This document shows, in pieces, positions 7,316-16,085 of a DNA stretch of 64,000 nucleotides (its first letter is position 1; every line of letters begins with the position of its first letter). The translations under genes were made by a program, and so were the position numbers. The DNA lies in the NCBI GenBank assembly GCA_020633465.1, contig JACKDN010000007.1, positions 310,001 through 374,000 on the forward strand, in the 5' to 3' direction. The notes beneath the pieces are model-generated. The model worked only from the letters and a program-made list of their open reading frames with translations, was not told the DNA's origin and ran no database searches. This DNA comes from Myxococcales bacterium (lineage in GTDB: Bacteria; Myxococcota_A; Bradymonadia; UBA7976; UBA1532).

Positions 7316-9897
7316 GCCGGGCCCTCGGCGGCCCAGGCCATGGCCTCGACGAGCGTGGCCGCCCGGTCGTCGTCCAGCTTCTGCCCGTCGGGCGTCTGCA
7401 CGTAGAAGATGTCGTGCACCGCGTCGCCCTCGGTGGTGATGCGGGCCAGCTCGACCGAGCAGTCGTGGTCGGCGATCACCTGCACCACCGCGTGCAGCAG
7501 GCCCGGGCGGTCGCGCGCGATGACGTCGACCACCGTGCAGGTCTCGCTGATGCGTTGGTCGAACGTGGCCCGCGTCTCGATCGGGGGGCCGTCGGGCCAG
7601 TGGAACCGGCCCTCGGGGTGGGCGATCAGATCGGCGGCGCGGACCTCTTTGTTCAGCACGCGCCGCAGGTCGTGCAGCACGGGATCCCAGCGGGCCGGAT
7701 CGTCCTCGGGGGCGCCGCCGCCCACCTCGCGCACGCGGAAGACGTCGAGCACGCGGCCGTCGGTCGTCGTGTGCAGGTCGGCCAGGATGATGTCGAGGCC
7801 GTGGGCGCTGAGCACGCCGCAGACGGCGGCCAGCAGGCCCACGCGCCCGCGCGCCGCGACGTGCAGCTGGCTGTAGCCGCGCCGCGGGCGCGGGTTGACC
7901 TCGATGGCCACCGGCGGCGACTGCTCGAGGCGGTCGAGCAGCGCCAGGTGACGCGCGATGGTGCGCGCGCGCGTGCGCTCGAAGTAGGCGGTGGGCAGGC
8001 TGGCGAAGAAGTGGTCGACCGCGCCGTTGACGTCGGCCACGCGGTGGTCGTCGCCGTTGCGCTGCAGCCAGCGCGTCACCGCGCGCCGCAGCCGCGCCAC
8101 CCGGCGCTTGGGATCCTCGTACAGGTCGAGCCCCTGCCGGAAGCGCGCGACGCCGCGCGCGTACAGCTCGGCCAGCAGCGCGGCCTTCCAGTCGGTGTAG
8201 GCCTGCGGGCCGGTCGTCGAGGCGTCGGCCCAGGTGAGCACGAACAGCCGCGCGAGGGCCTCCTCGCTGCCCACCTGCCGCGCGAACTGGCGCACCAGCT
8301 CGGGATCGGACAGGTCGCGCCGCTGGCTCAGGTGCGCCATCAGCAGGTGGTCGCGCACCAGCCACTCGGCGTCGCGCGCCGCCTGCACCGACAGGCCCAG
8401 CCGGCGCGCCACCGCCGGCACCAGCCGCGCGCCCTTCAGCGCGTGGCCCCGCCCCAGCGCCTTGCCGACGTCGTGCATCAGCAGGCCGAGGTACAGCGGC
8501 ACCGGATCGCCCACCTTCTGCATCGCCCCGGTCAAGAGCGGCTCGGCCTCGGCCAGGGCGCCGCGGTGCAGCGCCTTCAGCCGCCGCACCGCGTGCAGCG
8601 TGTGAATGTCGACGGTGTGCACGTGATACAGGTCGTGGTGCGTGCGGTGGGTCACCGCGCGGAACTCGGGCACGACGGCGCCCAGCATCCCCGTCTCGTG
8701 CAGCTCGCCCAGCGCGTCGCTGGGATCGTCCGGCTCGGTCAGCACGTCGAGGAACGACTCGACCACCACCGGGTGGATGCGCCAGGTGGCGTCCTCCTCG
8801 AGCGCGGCGACCTGGTCGATCACCTTGGCCTTCAGCGCGCCGTGCAGCGGCACGCCCTCGCGCCGCGCCACCGCGAACAGGCGCATCGTCAGCGTCGGAT
8901 CGCGCTGCAGCCGATCGGGCGCGGTCAGCTGCAGGTGACCGTCGACCACGACCAGATCGTCGTCGATCGGGCGCGCCACGCGCGGGCGCGCCGGCCGCCC
9001 TTCCTCGCGGCAGCGATCGAGCACCAGCCGCGTCCAGGTCTGCACCGCCGTCGCGTGGCGATAGTACGCCGCCATGAAGCGCTCGACGGCCGGCCGGTCG
9101 TCGCCGAAGCCCATCGCCGCCGCGATGGCCGCCTGGTGCTCGAAGGTCAGGCGATCGCCCGCGTAGCCCGACCCCCAGTGCAGCCGATTGCGGATCTCGA
9201 GCAGCAGGTCGCGCGCGGCGACCAGCTCGCGCACGGCCCGCGCGGTCAAAAGGCCCTTGGGCAGCAGGTCGGCCAGGCGCTCGACGCGGAAGGTCGCGGC
9301 GGCCGACCACCACAGCGTGTGCAGATCGCGCAGCCCGCCGGGGCTCTGCTTCAGGTTGGGCTCGAGCAGGTAGACGCTGCGGCCGTAGCGCGCGTGGCGC
9401 GCCGCCATGCCGGCCTCGAGCGCCTCGAGCACGCCCGCGCGCCCGCCGGCGTCGAGATCGGCCAGCACGCCGGCGCGCACCGCGTGCAGCGCGTCCTCGG
9501 CGCCGGCCAGCGGACGCGCGGTCAGCAGGCCGGTCAGCGTGTGCAGATCGTCGGCCGCCAGCGCGACGGTCTCGGCCACGGTGCGGGTGGCGAAGCCCAC
9601 CTGATAGCCCAGGTCCCACAGGCCGCGCAGCACGCGCTGCACCGCCGGCTCGGCCGCCGCCGCGTCGTCGGTCAGGAACAGCAGGTCGAGATCGCTGGTG
9701 GGCGCCAGCTCGCGTCGGCCGTAGCCGCCGACCGCCGCCGCGCAGACGGACGGGTGGTCGCCCAGCAGCGCACGCACCTGCGCGTCCGCGAGATCGGCCA
9801 ACGCGCGGGACGCGTCCACCCCTGCCCCGCCCTCGGCGATGTGCGCCCGCGCGGCCTCGTGCGCGTCGCGGGTCAGCGGCGGGGGGTCGGCGATCAC
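7312..9897 (-). CDS. glnD: [Protein-PII] uridylyltransferase / uridylyl-removing enzyme
   Basis: 861 residues from GTG 9897, which overlaps the mutS stop (GTGA). Domains in order: nucleotidyltransferase with GGYGRRELAPTSDLDLLFL near residue 56; a GlnD-type helical linker containing LKQSPGGLRDLHTLWW; an HD domain (DLYHVHTVDIHT ~425, MHDVGKALGRGH ~470); ACT domain 1 (~675) and ACT domain 2 (VIARDRPGLLHAVVQVI ~792). The enzyme uridylylates PII under nitrogen limitation and removes the group when glutamine is high. All key motifs look intact. Confidence 0.95.
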   Translation of the reverse strand: MIADPPPLTRDAHEAARAHIAEGGAGVDASRALADLADAQVRALLGDHPSVCAAAVGGYGRRELAPTSDLDLLFLTDDAAAAEPAVQRVLRGLWDLGYQVGFATRTVAETVALAADDLHTLTGLLTARPLAGAEDALHAVRAGVLADLDAGGRAGVLEALEAGMAARHARYGRSVYLLEPNLKQSPGGLRDLHTLWWSAAATFRVERLADLLPKGLLTARAVRELVAARDLLLEIRNRLHWGSGYAGDRLTFEHQAAIAAAMGFGDDRPAVERFMAAYYRHATAVQTWTRLVLDRCREEGRPARPRVARPIDDDLVVVDGHLQLTAPDRLQRDPTLTMRLFAVARREGVPLHGALKAKVIDQVAALEEDATWRIHPVVVESFLDVLTEPDDPSDALGELHETGMLGAVVPEFRAVTHRTHHDLYHVHTVDIHTLHAVRRLKALHRGALAEAEPLLTGAMQKVGDPVPLYLGLLMHDVGKALGRGHALKGARLVPAVARRLGLSVQAARDAEWLVRDHLLMAHLSQRRDLSDPELVRQFARQVGSEEALARLFVLTWADASTTGPQAYTDWKAALLAELYARGVARFRQGLDLYEDPKRRVARLRRAVTRWLQRNGDDHRVADVNGAVDHFFASLPTAYFERTRARTIARHLALLDRLEQSPPVAIEVNPRPRRGYSQLHVAARGRVGLLAAVCGVLSAHGLDIILADLHTTTDGRVLDVFRVREVGGGAPEDDPARWDPVLHDLRRVLNKEVRAADLIAHPEGRFHWPDGPPIETRATFDQRISETCTVVDVIARDRPGLLHAVVQVIADHDCSVELARITTEGDAVHDIFYVQTPDGQKLDDDRAATLVEAMAWAAEGPA

Positions 9898-12587
9898 GTC
9901 AGCTGACCGCGCAGCTGGTGCAGGAAGTTGAGCGCCTCGAGCGGGGTCAGGTGGTCGAGGTCGCAGCCGCGCAGGGCCGACTCCACCCGGCTCGGGCCCG
10001 CGGGCAGCGGCGGCGGCGCGAACAGGCTGAGCTGCAGGTTGTGCTCCGGCAGCGCCACCGCGTCGCCGCCCTGCGCCAGGCGCGGCATCCCCGTCTCGTC
10101 GTGCTCGGCGCCCTGCAGGTTGTCGAGCACCTGCCGCGCCCGGTCGACCACCGCCTTGGGCAGCCCCGCCAGCCGCGCCACCTGGATGCCGTAGCTGCGG
10201 TTCGCGCCGCCCGGCACGAGCTGGCGCAGGAAGATGACCTCGTCGTTCCACTCCTTCACCGCGATGGTGAAGTTGGCCACCCGCGGCTTCACCTCGGCGA
10301 GGTCGGTCAGCTCGTGGTAGTGCGTCGCGAACAGCGCCTTGGCGCCCAGCACGTCGTGGATGTACTCGGCCACGGCCCAGGCGATGCTGACCCCGTCGAA
10401 GGTGCTGGTGCCGCGCCCGATCTCGTCGAGCACCAGCAGGCTGCGCGGCGTCGCCTCGCGCAGGATCGTGGCCGTCTCGTGCATCTCGACCATGAAGGTC
10501 GACCGCCCCGCGGCCAGGTCGTCGGCGGCGCCCACCCGGGTGAAGATGCGGTCCACCACGCCGACGCGCGCCGACTTCGCGGGCACGAAGCTGCCCATCT
10601 GCGCCATCAGCGTGATCAGCGCCACCTGCCGCATCACCGTCGACTTGCCCGCCATGTTGGGCCCGGTCAGCACCACCAGGCTCTGCGACTCGCGGTCCAT
10701 CCGCAGCGAGTTGGGCACGAACTCCTCGCGCCCGACGGCCTCTTCGACCACCGGGTGCCGGCCCTCGACGATCTCGAGCACGTCGCCCTCGTCGACCACC
10801 GGGCGGCAGTACCCGTTGCGGTGCGCCAGCTCGGCCAGCGCGGTCAAGGCGTCCAGATCGGCCAGCGCGCTCGCCGTCTCGGCCACCCGCGGCGCGAAGG
10901 TGGCCACCTCGGCGGCGACGGCGGCGAACAGCTCGGCCTCGAGCGCCGAGCGCTTCGCCTCGGCGTTCAGCACCTTCTCCTCGAAGTCCTTGAGCTCGGT
11001 GGTGAAGTAGCGCTCGGCGTTGGTCAGCGTCTGCTTGCGGATGTAGTGCTCGGGCACGCTGCGCAGGTTCGCCTTCGACACCTCGATGTAGTAGCCGAAG
11101 ACCTTGTTGAACCGGACCTTCAGCGAGCCGATGCCGGTGACCTCGCGCTCGCGCCGCTCGAGGTCGATGATCCAGTCCTTGCCCGTGGTCGACAGGCCGA
11201 CGTACTCGTCGAGCTCGTCGTTGAAGCCCGGCCGCACCACCCCGCCGTCGCGCAGCTGGCCCGGCGGATCGTCGACCAGCGCGTGGGCGATCAGGCCGCT
11301 CAGCTCGGCCAGCGCGTCCAGGCGCGCCCGCACCGGCTCGAGCGGCGCCACCCCGTCGAGCTGCGCCTGCACCGCCGGCACCTGCTCGAGCGTCAGCCGG
11401 AGGAACCAGAAGTCGCGCGGCCCCGCGCTGCCCGCGGCGATGCGCGCGTTCAGCCGCTCGAGATCGTGCATCTGCTGCAGCGCCGCGCGTAGCCGCGCGC
11501 GCGCCTCGGCCTGGGCGCGCAGCCAGTCGACCATGTCCAGCCGCGCCTCGATGGCGCGCGCGTCGACCAGCGGGTAGGCCATCCACTGCCGCAGGCGCCG
11601 GCCGCCCATCGCCGTGCCGGCGTGATCCATCGTGCCCAGCAGCGAGCCCCGCTTCCGCCCGTCCATCAGCGTGCGGAACAGCTCGAGGTTGGCCTTGGCC
11701 GTCTCGTCGAGCACCAGCGTGTCGTGCACCTGGTACGGCGTCAGCAGGCGCGTGTGGTCGGGGATCTTCTGCTGCGTGTCCTCGACGTAGGCCAGCGTGG
11801 CGCCCGCCGCGCACAGCGCCAGCGTGGGCGCGCCGAAGCCGAACGCCCGCACGGCCTTCACCGCCGGATCGCCGTCGGGGCCGATGAGCCCGGACAGCGC
11901 GCGCTCGGCCCGCTCGAGCGTGAAGAACGCGTCGCCCGGCGCGCTGACGGCCAGCCTCTCGAGCCGGCTGCCCAGCGCCCGCCGCGCCGCGGGCGCCGCG
12001 TCCGGCAGCAACACCTCGCGCGGCTCCAACCGGCTGATCTCACAGCGCAAAGCGCCCGCGCCGACCACCTGCGTCACCCGGAACTCGCCGGTCGAGACGT
12101 CCAGCGCGCCGACCCCGAAGGCGCCCTCGGCGTCGTCGCTGGCGGGCAGCACGGCCACCAGGAAGTTGTTCGCCCGGGCCTCGAGGCTCTCGGTGTCGAG
12201 CACCACGCCCGGCGTGACCACCCGCGTGATGCCGCGCCGCACGATGCCCTTCGCCTGCGTGGGATCTTCGAGCTGGTCGCAGACCGCCACCTTGAGGCCG
12301 GCGGCCAGCGCGCGCGCCAGGTAGGCGGTCAGCTGGTGGTGCGGGAAGCCCGACATCGGCGCCGGGACGCTCGACTCCTTGTCGCGGCTGGTCACCGTCA
12401 GGTCGAGGTACTGCCCGCCCAGCTCGGCGTCGCGGAAGAACATCTCGTAGAAGTCGCCCATGCGGAAGAACAGCAGGGCGTCGGGGTAGCGGGCCTTGGC
12501 CGCGACGTACTGCTGCATCATGGGCGTCAGCTTGATGCCGGCGGGGATGCCGTGCTGCTCGACGCGGGTGACCTCGGTGTTCGCCAT
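9894..12587 (-). CDS. mutS: DNA mismatch repair ATPase MutS
   Basis: 897 residues. Mismatch-binding domain I carries the Phe-x-Glu motif (GDFYEMF, residues 44-50), then connector, lever and clamp domains, and the ATPase with Walker A GPNMAGKST (~640) and Walker B LLVLDEIGRGTSTFDG (~718). The C-terminal tail is short. MutS recognises mispairs and starts repair. The ATG at 12587 has no Shine-Dalgarno sequence and lies 7 bases from a -10 element. It is the first gene of a five-gene overlapping operon, downstream of the large hexamer hairpin. Confidence 0.97.
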   Translation of the reverse strand: MANTEVTRVEQHGIPAGIKLTPMMQQYVAAKARYPDALLFFRMGDFYEMFFRDAELGGQYLDLTVTSRDKESSVPAPMSGFPHHQLTAYLARALAAGLKVAVCDQLEDPTQAKGIVRRGITRVVTPGVVLDTESLEARANNFLVAVLPASDDAEGAFGVGALDVSTGEFRVTQVVGAGALRCEISRLEPREVLLPDAAPAARRALGSRLERLAVSAPGDAFFTLERAERALSGLIGPDGDPAVKAVRAFGFGAPTLALCAAGATLAYVEDTQQKIPDHTRLLTPYQVHDTLVLDETAKANLELFRTLMDGRKRGSLLGTMDHAGTAMGGRRLRQWMAYPLVDARAIEARLDMVDWLRAQAEARARLRAALQQMHDLERLNARIAAGSAGPRDFWFLRLTLEQVPAVQAQLDGVAPLEPVRARLDALAELSGLIAHALVDDPPGQLRDGGVVRPGFNDELDEYVGLSTTGKDWIIDLERREREVTGIGSLKVRFNKVFGYYIEVSKANLRSVPEHYIRKQTLTNAERYFTTELKDFEEKVLNAEAKRSALEAELFAAVAAEVATFAPRVAETASALADLDALTALAELAHRNGYCRPVVDEGDVLEIVEGRHPVVEEAVGREEFVPNSLRMDRESQSLVVLTGPNMAGKSTVMRQVALITLMAQMGSFVPAKSARVGVVDRIFTRVGAADDLAAGRSTFMVEMHETATILREATPRSLLVLDEIGRGTSTFDGVSIAWAVAEYIHDVLGAKALFATHYHELTDLAEVKPRVANFTIAVKEWNDEVIFLRQLVPGGANRSYGIQVARLAGLPKAVVDRARQVLDNLQGAEHDETGMPRLAQGGDAVALPEHNLQLSLFAPPPLPAGPSRVESALRGCDLDHLTPLEALNFLHQLRGQLT

Positions 12588-12594
12588 GGCGCCT

Positions 12595-12622
12595 GTCTAA
12601 CCGACCGGGCGGCGCCGTTCAA
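12595..12622 (-). promoter_or_regulatory. Promoter of the mutS operon, leaderless arrangement
   Basis: Minus strand: TTGAAC (12622-12617), 16 bases, TTAGAC (12600-12595), then 7 bases to the mutS ATG. No ribosome binding site is present. Confidence 0.45.
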
Positions 12623-12665
12623 CCGGCGCCGTCGATGCGTCGTCGGATGAGCGCAGCGCTCGATT

Positions 12666-12816
12666 CGTGCCCGTGCCCGTGCCCGTGCCCGTGCCCGGGT
12701 GGCGCCGCGTCATGCTCGGCCGCCGGGAGGCAAAAACGGCCTGCAATCAGATGGTTGAATGTTCAATCCCCGGCCGGGGAAGTTCGGGCACGGGCACGGG
12801 CACGGGCACGGGCACG
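12666..12816. repeat. Giant inverted repeat built of hexamer tandems (GTGCCC)5 / (GGGCAC)5
   Basis: The left arm is five GTGCCC units (12667-12696) and the right arm five GGGCAC units (12786-12815). With flanking bases the arms pair perfectly over about 32 bp (12666-12697 with 12785-12816) around an 87-base loop. The loop itself holds the 14-bp palindrome TCCCCGGCCGGGGA (12767-12780) and TTGAATGTTCAA (12755-12766). It lies 3' of one minus-strand gene and 5' of the mutS promoter, so it could stop transcription or insulate mutS. No target-site duplication is seen at the edges. Confidence 0.9.
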
Positions 12817-12891
12817 TCTTCTCGGACGGACGAACGTGCATCCCGTGGCGTGCGTGGCTCGACCGGACCCGGATGCGGCGCCGTCGAGCGA

Positions 12892-13203
12892 TCAGGCGAC
12901 GACGTCGAGCCGGGTGCCGCGGGCGGCGATCAGGTGGTAGCGCGTCTGCGCGCGGGCGTCGTAGGCCCGGTGGGCGGGCACGTCGCGGGCGGCGTCGACG
13001 CGGTGGGCCGGGGCGGCGCGGTGCCCCCCGCCCTCGCTGTCGAGCTCGGGGTGGAACACGCCGTCGACGGCCGAGAAGCTGACCGTGTCGCGGGGCGCGA
13101 AGACCTCGCTGACGGCCTCGACGAAGCGCTGCAGCCCCGTGTGGGGGCGCGCGGCGGCCATCGCCGCCGCGGCGCCGCCGCGTCCGATGCGCCCGGCCCG
13201 CAT
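12892..13203 (-). CDS. Hypothetical protein downstream of the J-domain gene
   Basis: 103 residues from ATG 13203, one base after the stop of the J-domain gene (TGA-c-ATG). I do not recognise a family. The N-terminus is Ala/Arg-rich; the remainder (RFVEAVSEVFAPRDTVSFSAVDG, ending TRYHLIAARGTRLDVVA) has mixed beta-like segments and two His/Asp-rich stretches. The tight spacing suggests co-expression with the J-protein. It is short and unrecognised, so it may be only partly real. Confidence 0.5.
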   Translation of the reverse strand: MRAGRIGRGGAAAAMAAARPHTGLQRFVEAVSEVFAPRDTVSFSAVDGVFHPELDSEGGGHRAAPAHRVDAARDVPAHRAYDARAQTRYHLIAARGTRLDVVA

Positions 13204-13204
13204 G

Positions 13205-14211
13205 TCAGCAGGTCTCCACGTCGAGGAAGAGGTCGCCGTTGCCCTGGCCGCCCCACACCGGCAGGCCCTGGCCGCGCAGGCGGAACCGGCGGCCCGTCTT
13301 CGTGCCGGCCGGCACCGTCACGCGCACCGTGCCGCGCGGCACGCGCACCTGCAGCACGCCGCCGGCCCGCGCCAGCCGGGCGTCGACGTCGATGACGCCG
13401 AAGAGGTCGGCGCCCTCGCGGCGGAAGCCCTCGACCGGCGCGGGATCCAGCACCAGGAACAGGTCGCCGTCGGGCAGGCCGCAGAGCCCGGCGGTGCCCT
13501 TCCCCGCCAGCCGCAGGCGGGCGCCGCTGCGCGCGCCGGCCGGCACCGCCACGCGCACCGTCTCGCGCACCTTTACCCGGCCGACGCCGCTGCAGACGCA
13601 GTCGGGATCGCCGCCGTCCTGGCAGCAGGGGCAGGCCGCCGCGCGGGTGATGGCGATCTTGCGGCTGCCGCCGGCGAGCAGCGTCGCGGCGTCGACGGGC
13701 AGCCGCAGCACGACGTCCTCGCCGGCCAGGCTGGCCACCTTGACGCGGGCGCGATCGGCGACGAAGCGACGCTTCAGGCGCTGGAAGAAGCCGCCCTCGA
13801 CCTCGGCGGTGCGGTGGCCGGTGGCCGCCGGGCGCGGCTCGGCCGCGGCGTCGGGCTCGGCCTGAGGCCGGGGCTCGGCGGTCGGCGGCTCGTCGGACCC
13901 GGCGTCGTCGCGGCCCGCGCCCCTCGAGGATCGACGCCGGCGGCGCGGCGGCGCCACTCGGCCCAGGCCTGGGCGTGGTCGGCCGGCTCGGCGGCCGCGC
14001 GGCGGTCCGGCCGCGCCGGCGCCGCGCGGTCCGGGCCCTGGCGGCCGGTGAGCACGTTGTAGGCGGCGGTGATCTCCTTGAAGCGCTCGGCGTCCCCCCC
14101 GACCCGGTCGGGGTGAAGGCGGCGCGCGATGCGACGATACGCCTGCCGCACCTCCTCGAGGGGAGCGGCGTCGGGCAGGCCCAGCAGGCGGTACGAGGCG
14201 GCGTGGGTCAT
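13205..14211 (-). CDS. J-domain (DnaJ/CbpA-like) co-chaperone, apparent frameshift
   Basis: From ATG 14211 a J-domain is read (SYRLLGLPDAAPLEEVRQ, HPD motif in RRLHPDRVGGD), then the frame must change between about 13925 and 13957 to continue into the linker (DEPPTAEPRPQAEPD) and a DnaJ C-terminal-like region with one small Cys cluster (CPCCQDGG, CVCSG) and two beta-barrel repeats (LRLAGKGTAG.. and FRLRGQGLPVWGGQGNGDLF). Read as two ORFs they would overlap by ~180 bases, so a single gene with a one-base indel in GC-rich sequence is likelier. The role would be Hsp70 stimulation and client binding. A sigma-54-like promoter lies 61 bases upstream of the ATG. Confidence 0.75.
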
Positions 14212-14271
14212 GATGGGTCTCACTGACTGGGGCGCGGTGGGGTGGCCGCGCCGGTCTCGCCCTCCCCCTTC

Positions 14272-14287
14272 AGCCAGAAGCGTGCCA
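14272..14287 (-). promoter_or_regulatory. Sigma-54 (-24/-12) promoter candidate for the J-domain gene
   Basis: On the minus strand TGGCACGCTTCTGGCT matches the consensus TGGCACG-N4-TTGCW at all but one position (T to G in the -12 box). The start would fall near 14260, about 50 bases before the ATG. The adjacent gene encodes an AAA+ activator of the sigma-54 family. Confidence 0.5.
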
Positions 14288-14456
14288 GCGCCACGGACGC
14301 CGGATAACGTCGCACGGTGGCCGCCGGTGTGATCGTCGTTGCACACTCACGGCGACCCACCATCCCGACCAACAAGGAAAATCATCTTGTTATTCGAAGG
14401 CTTGCCTGAACTGTGATCGGACGTGCACAGCCCCGAGGGGAACCGTGCAACGTCGA

Positions 14457-16085
14457 TCACACCTGCTCGAGGCCGTAGCGCTGCAGCTTGCTGATCAGCG
14501 TCCTGCGCGCCAGGCCCAGGGCCCGCGCGGCGTGCGTGCGGTTGCCCCCGGCCTCGCGCAGGGCCCGGCGGATCAGCACCCGCTCGGCCAGCGCCTGCAC
14601 CTCGGCCAGCGTCTCGTGGAAGTCCTCGGCGCCTTCGGGCAGCTCGAGCCGGACGCCGTGCGCCTCGGCCGCGTCGAGCCCCAGGTCGCCCGCCTCCAGC
14701 GCCTCGCCCTCGGCCACCAGCACCGCCTGCTCGACGGCGTGCTCCAGCTCGCGGATGTTGCCCGGCCAGGCGTGCGCGAGCAGGGCCCGCGCGGCGTCGC
14801 GGCTGAGGGGGCGCTCCGGGCGGCCGTGGCGGGCGGCGAACCGCGCCACGAAGTGGCGGGCCAGCGGCAGGATGTCCTCGCGGCGCTCGCGCAGGGGCGG
14901 CAGGCGGACCGTGATCACCTTGAGGCGATAGAACAGATCCTCGCGGAAGCGGCCCTCGGCGATCATCTGCGTCAGGTCGCGGTGCGTCGCGGCCACCAGC
15001 CGCACGTCCACCGCCACCGCCTTGCGCCCGCCCACCCGCGTGACCTGGCGCTCCTGCAACACCCGCAGCACGCGCGCCTGGACCCCGAGATCCATGTCGC
15101 CGATCTCGTCGAGGAAAAGCGTGCCGCCCGACGCGCGCTCGAAGGTGCCCGCGCGCGCGTCGACGCCGGTAGCGACGCCGCGCTCGATGCCGAACAGCTC
15201 GGCCTCGAGCAGCGACTCGGGCAGCGCGGCGCAGTTGATCGCGACGAACGGCGCCTCGCGGCGAGGGCTGTTGTGGTGCAGCGTGCGCGCCACCAGCTCC
15301 TTGCCCGTGCCGCTCTCGCCCAGCACCAGCACGTTCGCCGTCGTGTCGGCCACCTTCTCGAGCAGCTGCAGCACCCCGCGGAAGGGCGCGCTGGTGCCGA
15401 CCAGCCCGCCGAAGCTGAAGCGCTCGGACAGCGCGCGGCGCAGCGTCTGGTTCTCGTCGGCCAGGGCCTCGCGGCTGCGGCTGACCTCGGAGAACAGCCG
15501 CGCGTTCTCGACGGCCATCGCGACCGCGTTGGCCACGATGGTCAAGATGCGCTCGTGCCGCGGCTCGAAGGCGGCCTCCATCGAGTCGGACAGGTTCAGC
15601 ACGCCGACCACGCGATCCCGCGCGGTGAGCGGCAGGCACAGCAGGCTGCGCACCTCGGGCGCGTCGGGGCCGCGGTCGACGAAGCGCGGATCGGCGGGCG
15701 CGTCGTCCAGGCGGGCGACCACGCGGGTCTGCGCCACCTCGCCCGCGATGCCCTCCCCCGCGGCGAAGCGGGGCTGCTCGGCCTCGACCTCGAAGGTCGT
15801 CGCGGCGTCGTCGAAGGCGCTGCGCGCGGCGGCCAGCGCCAGCGCCCCTTCGCCGTCGAGCAGCATGACCGAGCAGTGCTCGGCGGTGACCGCCTCGAGC
15901 ACGATGTCGACGGTGCGGCCGCACACGGTGCGCAGGTCGAGGCTCGAGCCCAGGGCGTCGCCCACCTGCCGCACCAGCGACAGCTCCTCGACCTTCTCGT
16001 TGAAGCGCTCGCTCAGCTCGGCGACGGTGCGCGCGTACTGATCGCGCTCGCGCTGCAGCCGGGCGACGCCGTCCTCGGCGCTCAC
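14457..16085 (-). CDS. GAF-domain AAA+ response-type activator of the sigma-54 family
   Basis: 542 residues from GTG 16085 (GTGA overlap with the HDOD gene). An N-terminal coiled coil (LQRERDQYARTVAELSERF) leads to a GAF domain (~50-195), then the AAA+ domain with Walker A GESGTGKE, Walker B GGTLFLDEIGDM and R-finger region (REDLFYRLKV), and a C-terminal Fis-type helix-turn-helix (GNRTHAARALGLARRTLISK). The sigma-54-contacting loop is GVATGV instead of GAFTGA, a variant found in many myxobacterial regulators; whether it works on sigma-54 is uncertain. Co-transcribed with HDOD and DUF3391-like genes, it may regulate the J-protein gene next door. Confidence 0.9.
   Translation of the reverse strand: MSAEDGVARLQRERDQYARTVAELSERFNEKVEELSLVRQVGDALGSSLDLRTVCGRTVDIVLEAVTAEHCSVMLLDGEGALALAAARSAFDDAATTFEVEAEQPRFAAGEGIAGEVAQTRVVARLDDAPADPRFVDRGPDAPEVRSLLCLPLTARDRVVGVLNLSDSMEAAFEPRHERILTIVANAVAMAVENARLFSEVSRSREALADENQTLRRALSERFSFGGLVGTSAPFRGVLQLLEKVADTTANVLVLGESGTGKELVARTLHHNSPRREAPFVAINCAALPESLLEAELFGIERGVATGVDARAGTFERASGGTLFLDEIGDMDLGVQARVLRVLQERQVTRVGGRKAVAVDVRLVAATHRDLTQMIAEGRFREDLFYRLKVITVRLPPLRERREDILPLARHFVARFAARHGRPERPLSRDAARALLAHAWPGNIRELEHAVEQAVLVAEGEALEAGDLGLDAAEAHGVRLELPEGAEDFHETLAEVQALAERVLIRRALREAGGNRTHAARALGLARRTLISKLQRYGLEQV

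Larger units (their letters stand above)
12588..12891. other. Intergenic region between the J-protein gene cluster and mutS
   Basis: 304 bases without a credible gene; short ORFs reading through both strands encode only Pro-Val/Gly-Thr hexamer translations. It contains the mutS promoter (12595-12622), the large inverted hexamer repeat (12666-12816) and, in its loop, two smaller palindromes. Nothing else is recognised. Confidence 0.8.

Noticed and set aside
12667..12815. The hexamer arrays as a CRISPR-like array
   Set aside because: The units are contiguous six-base repeats without spacers, arranged as two inverted blocks.
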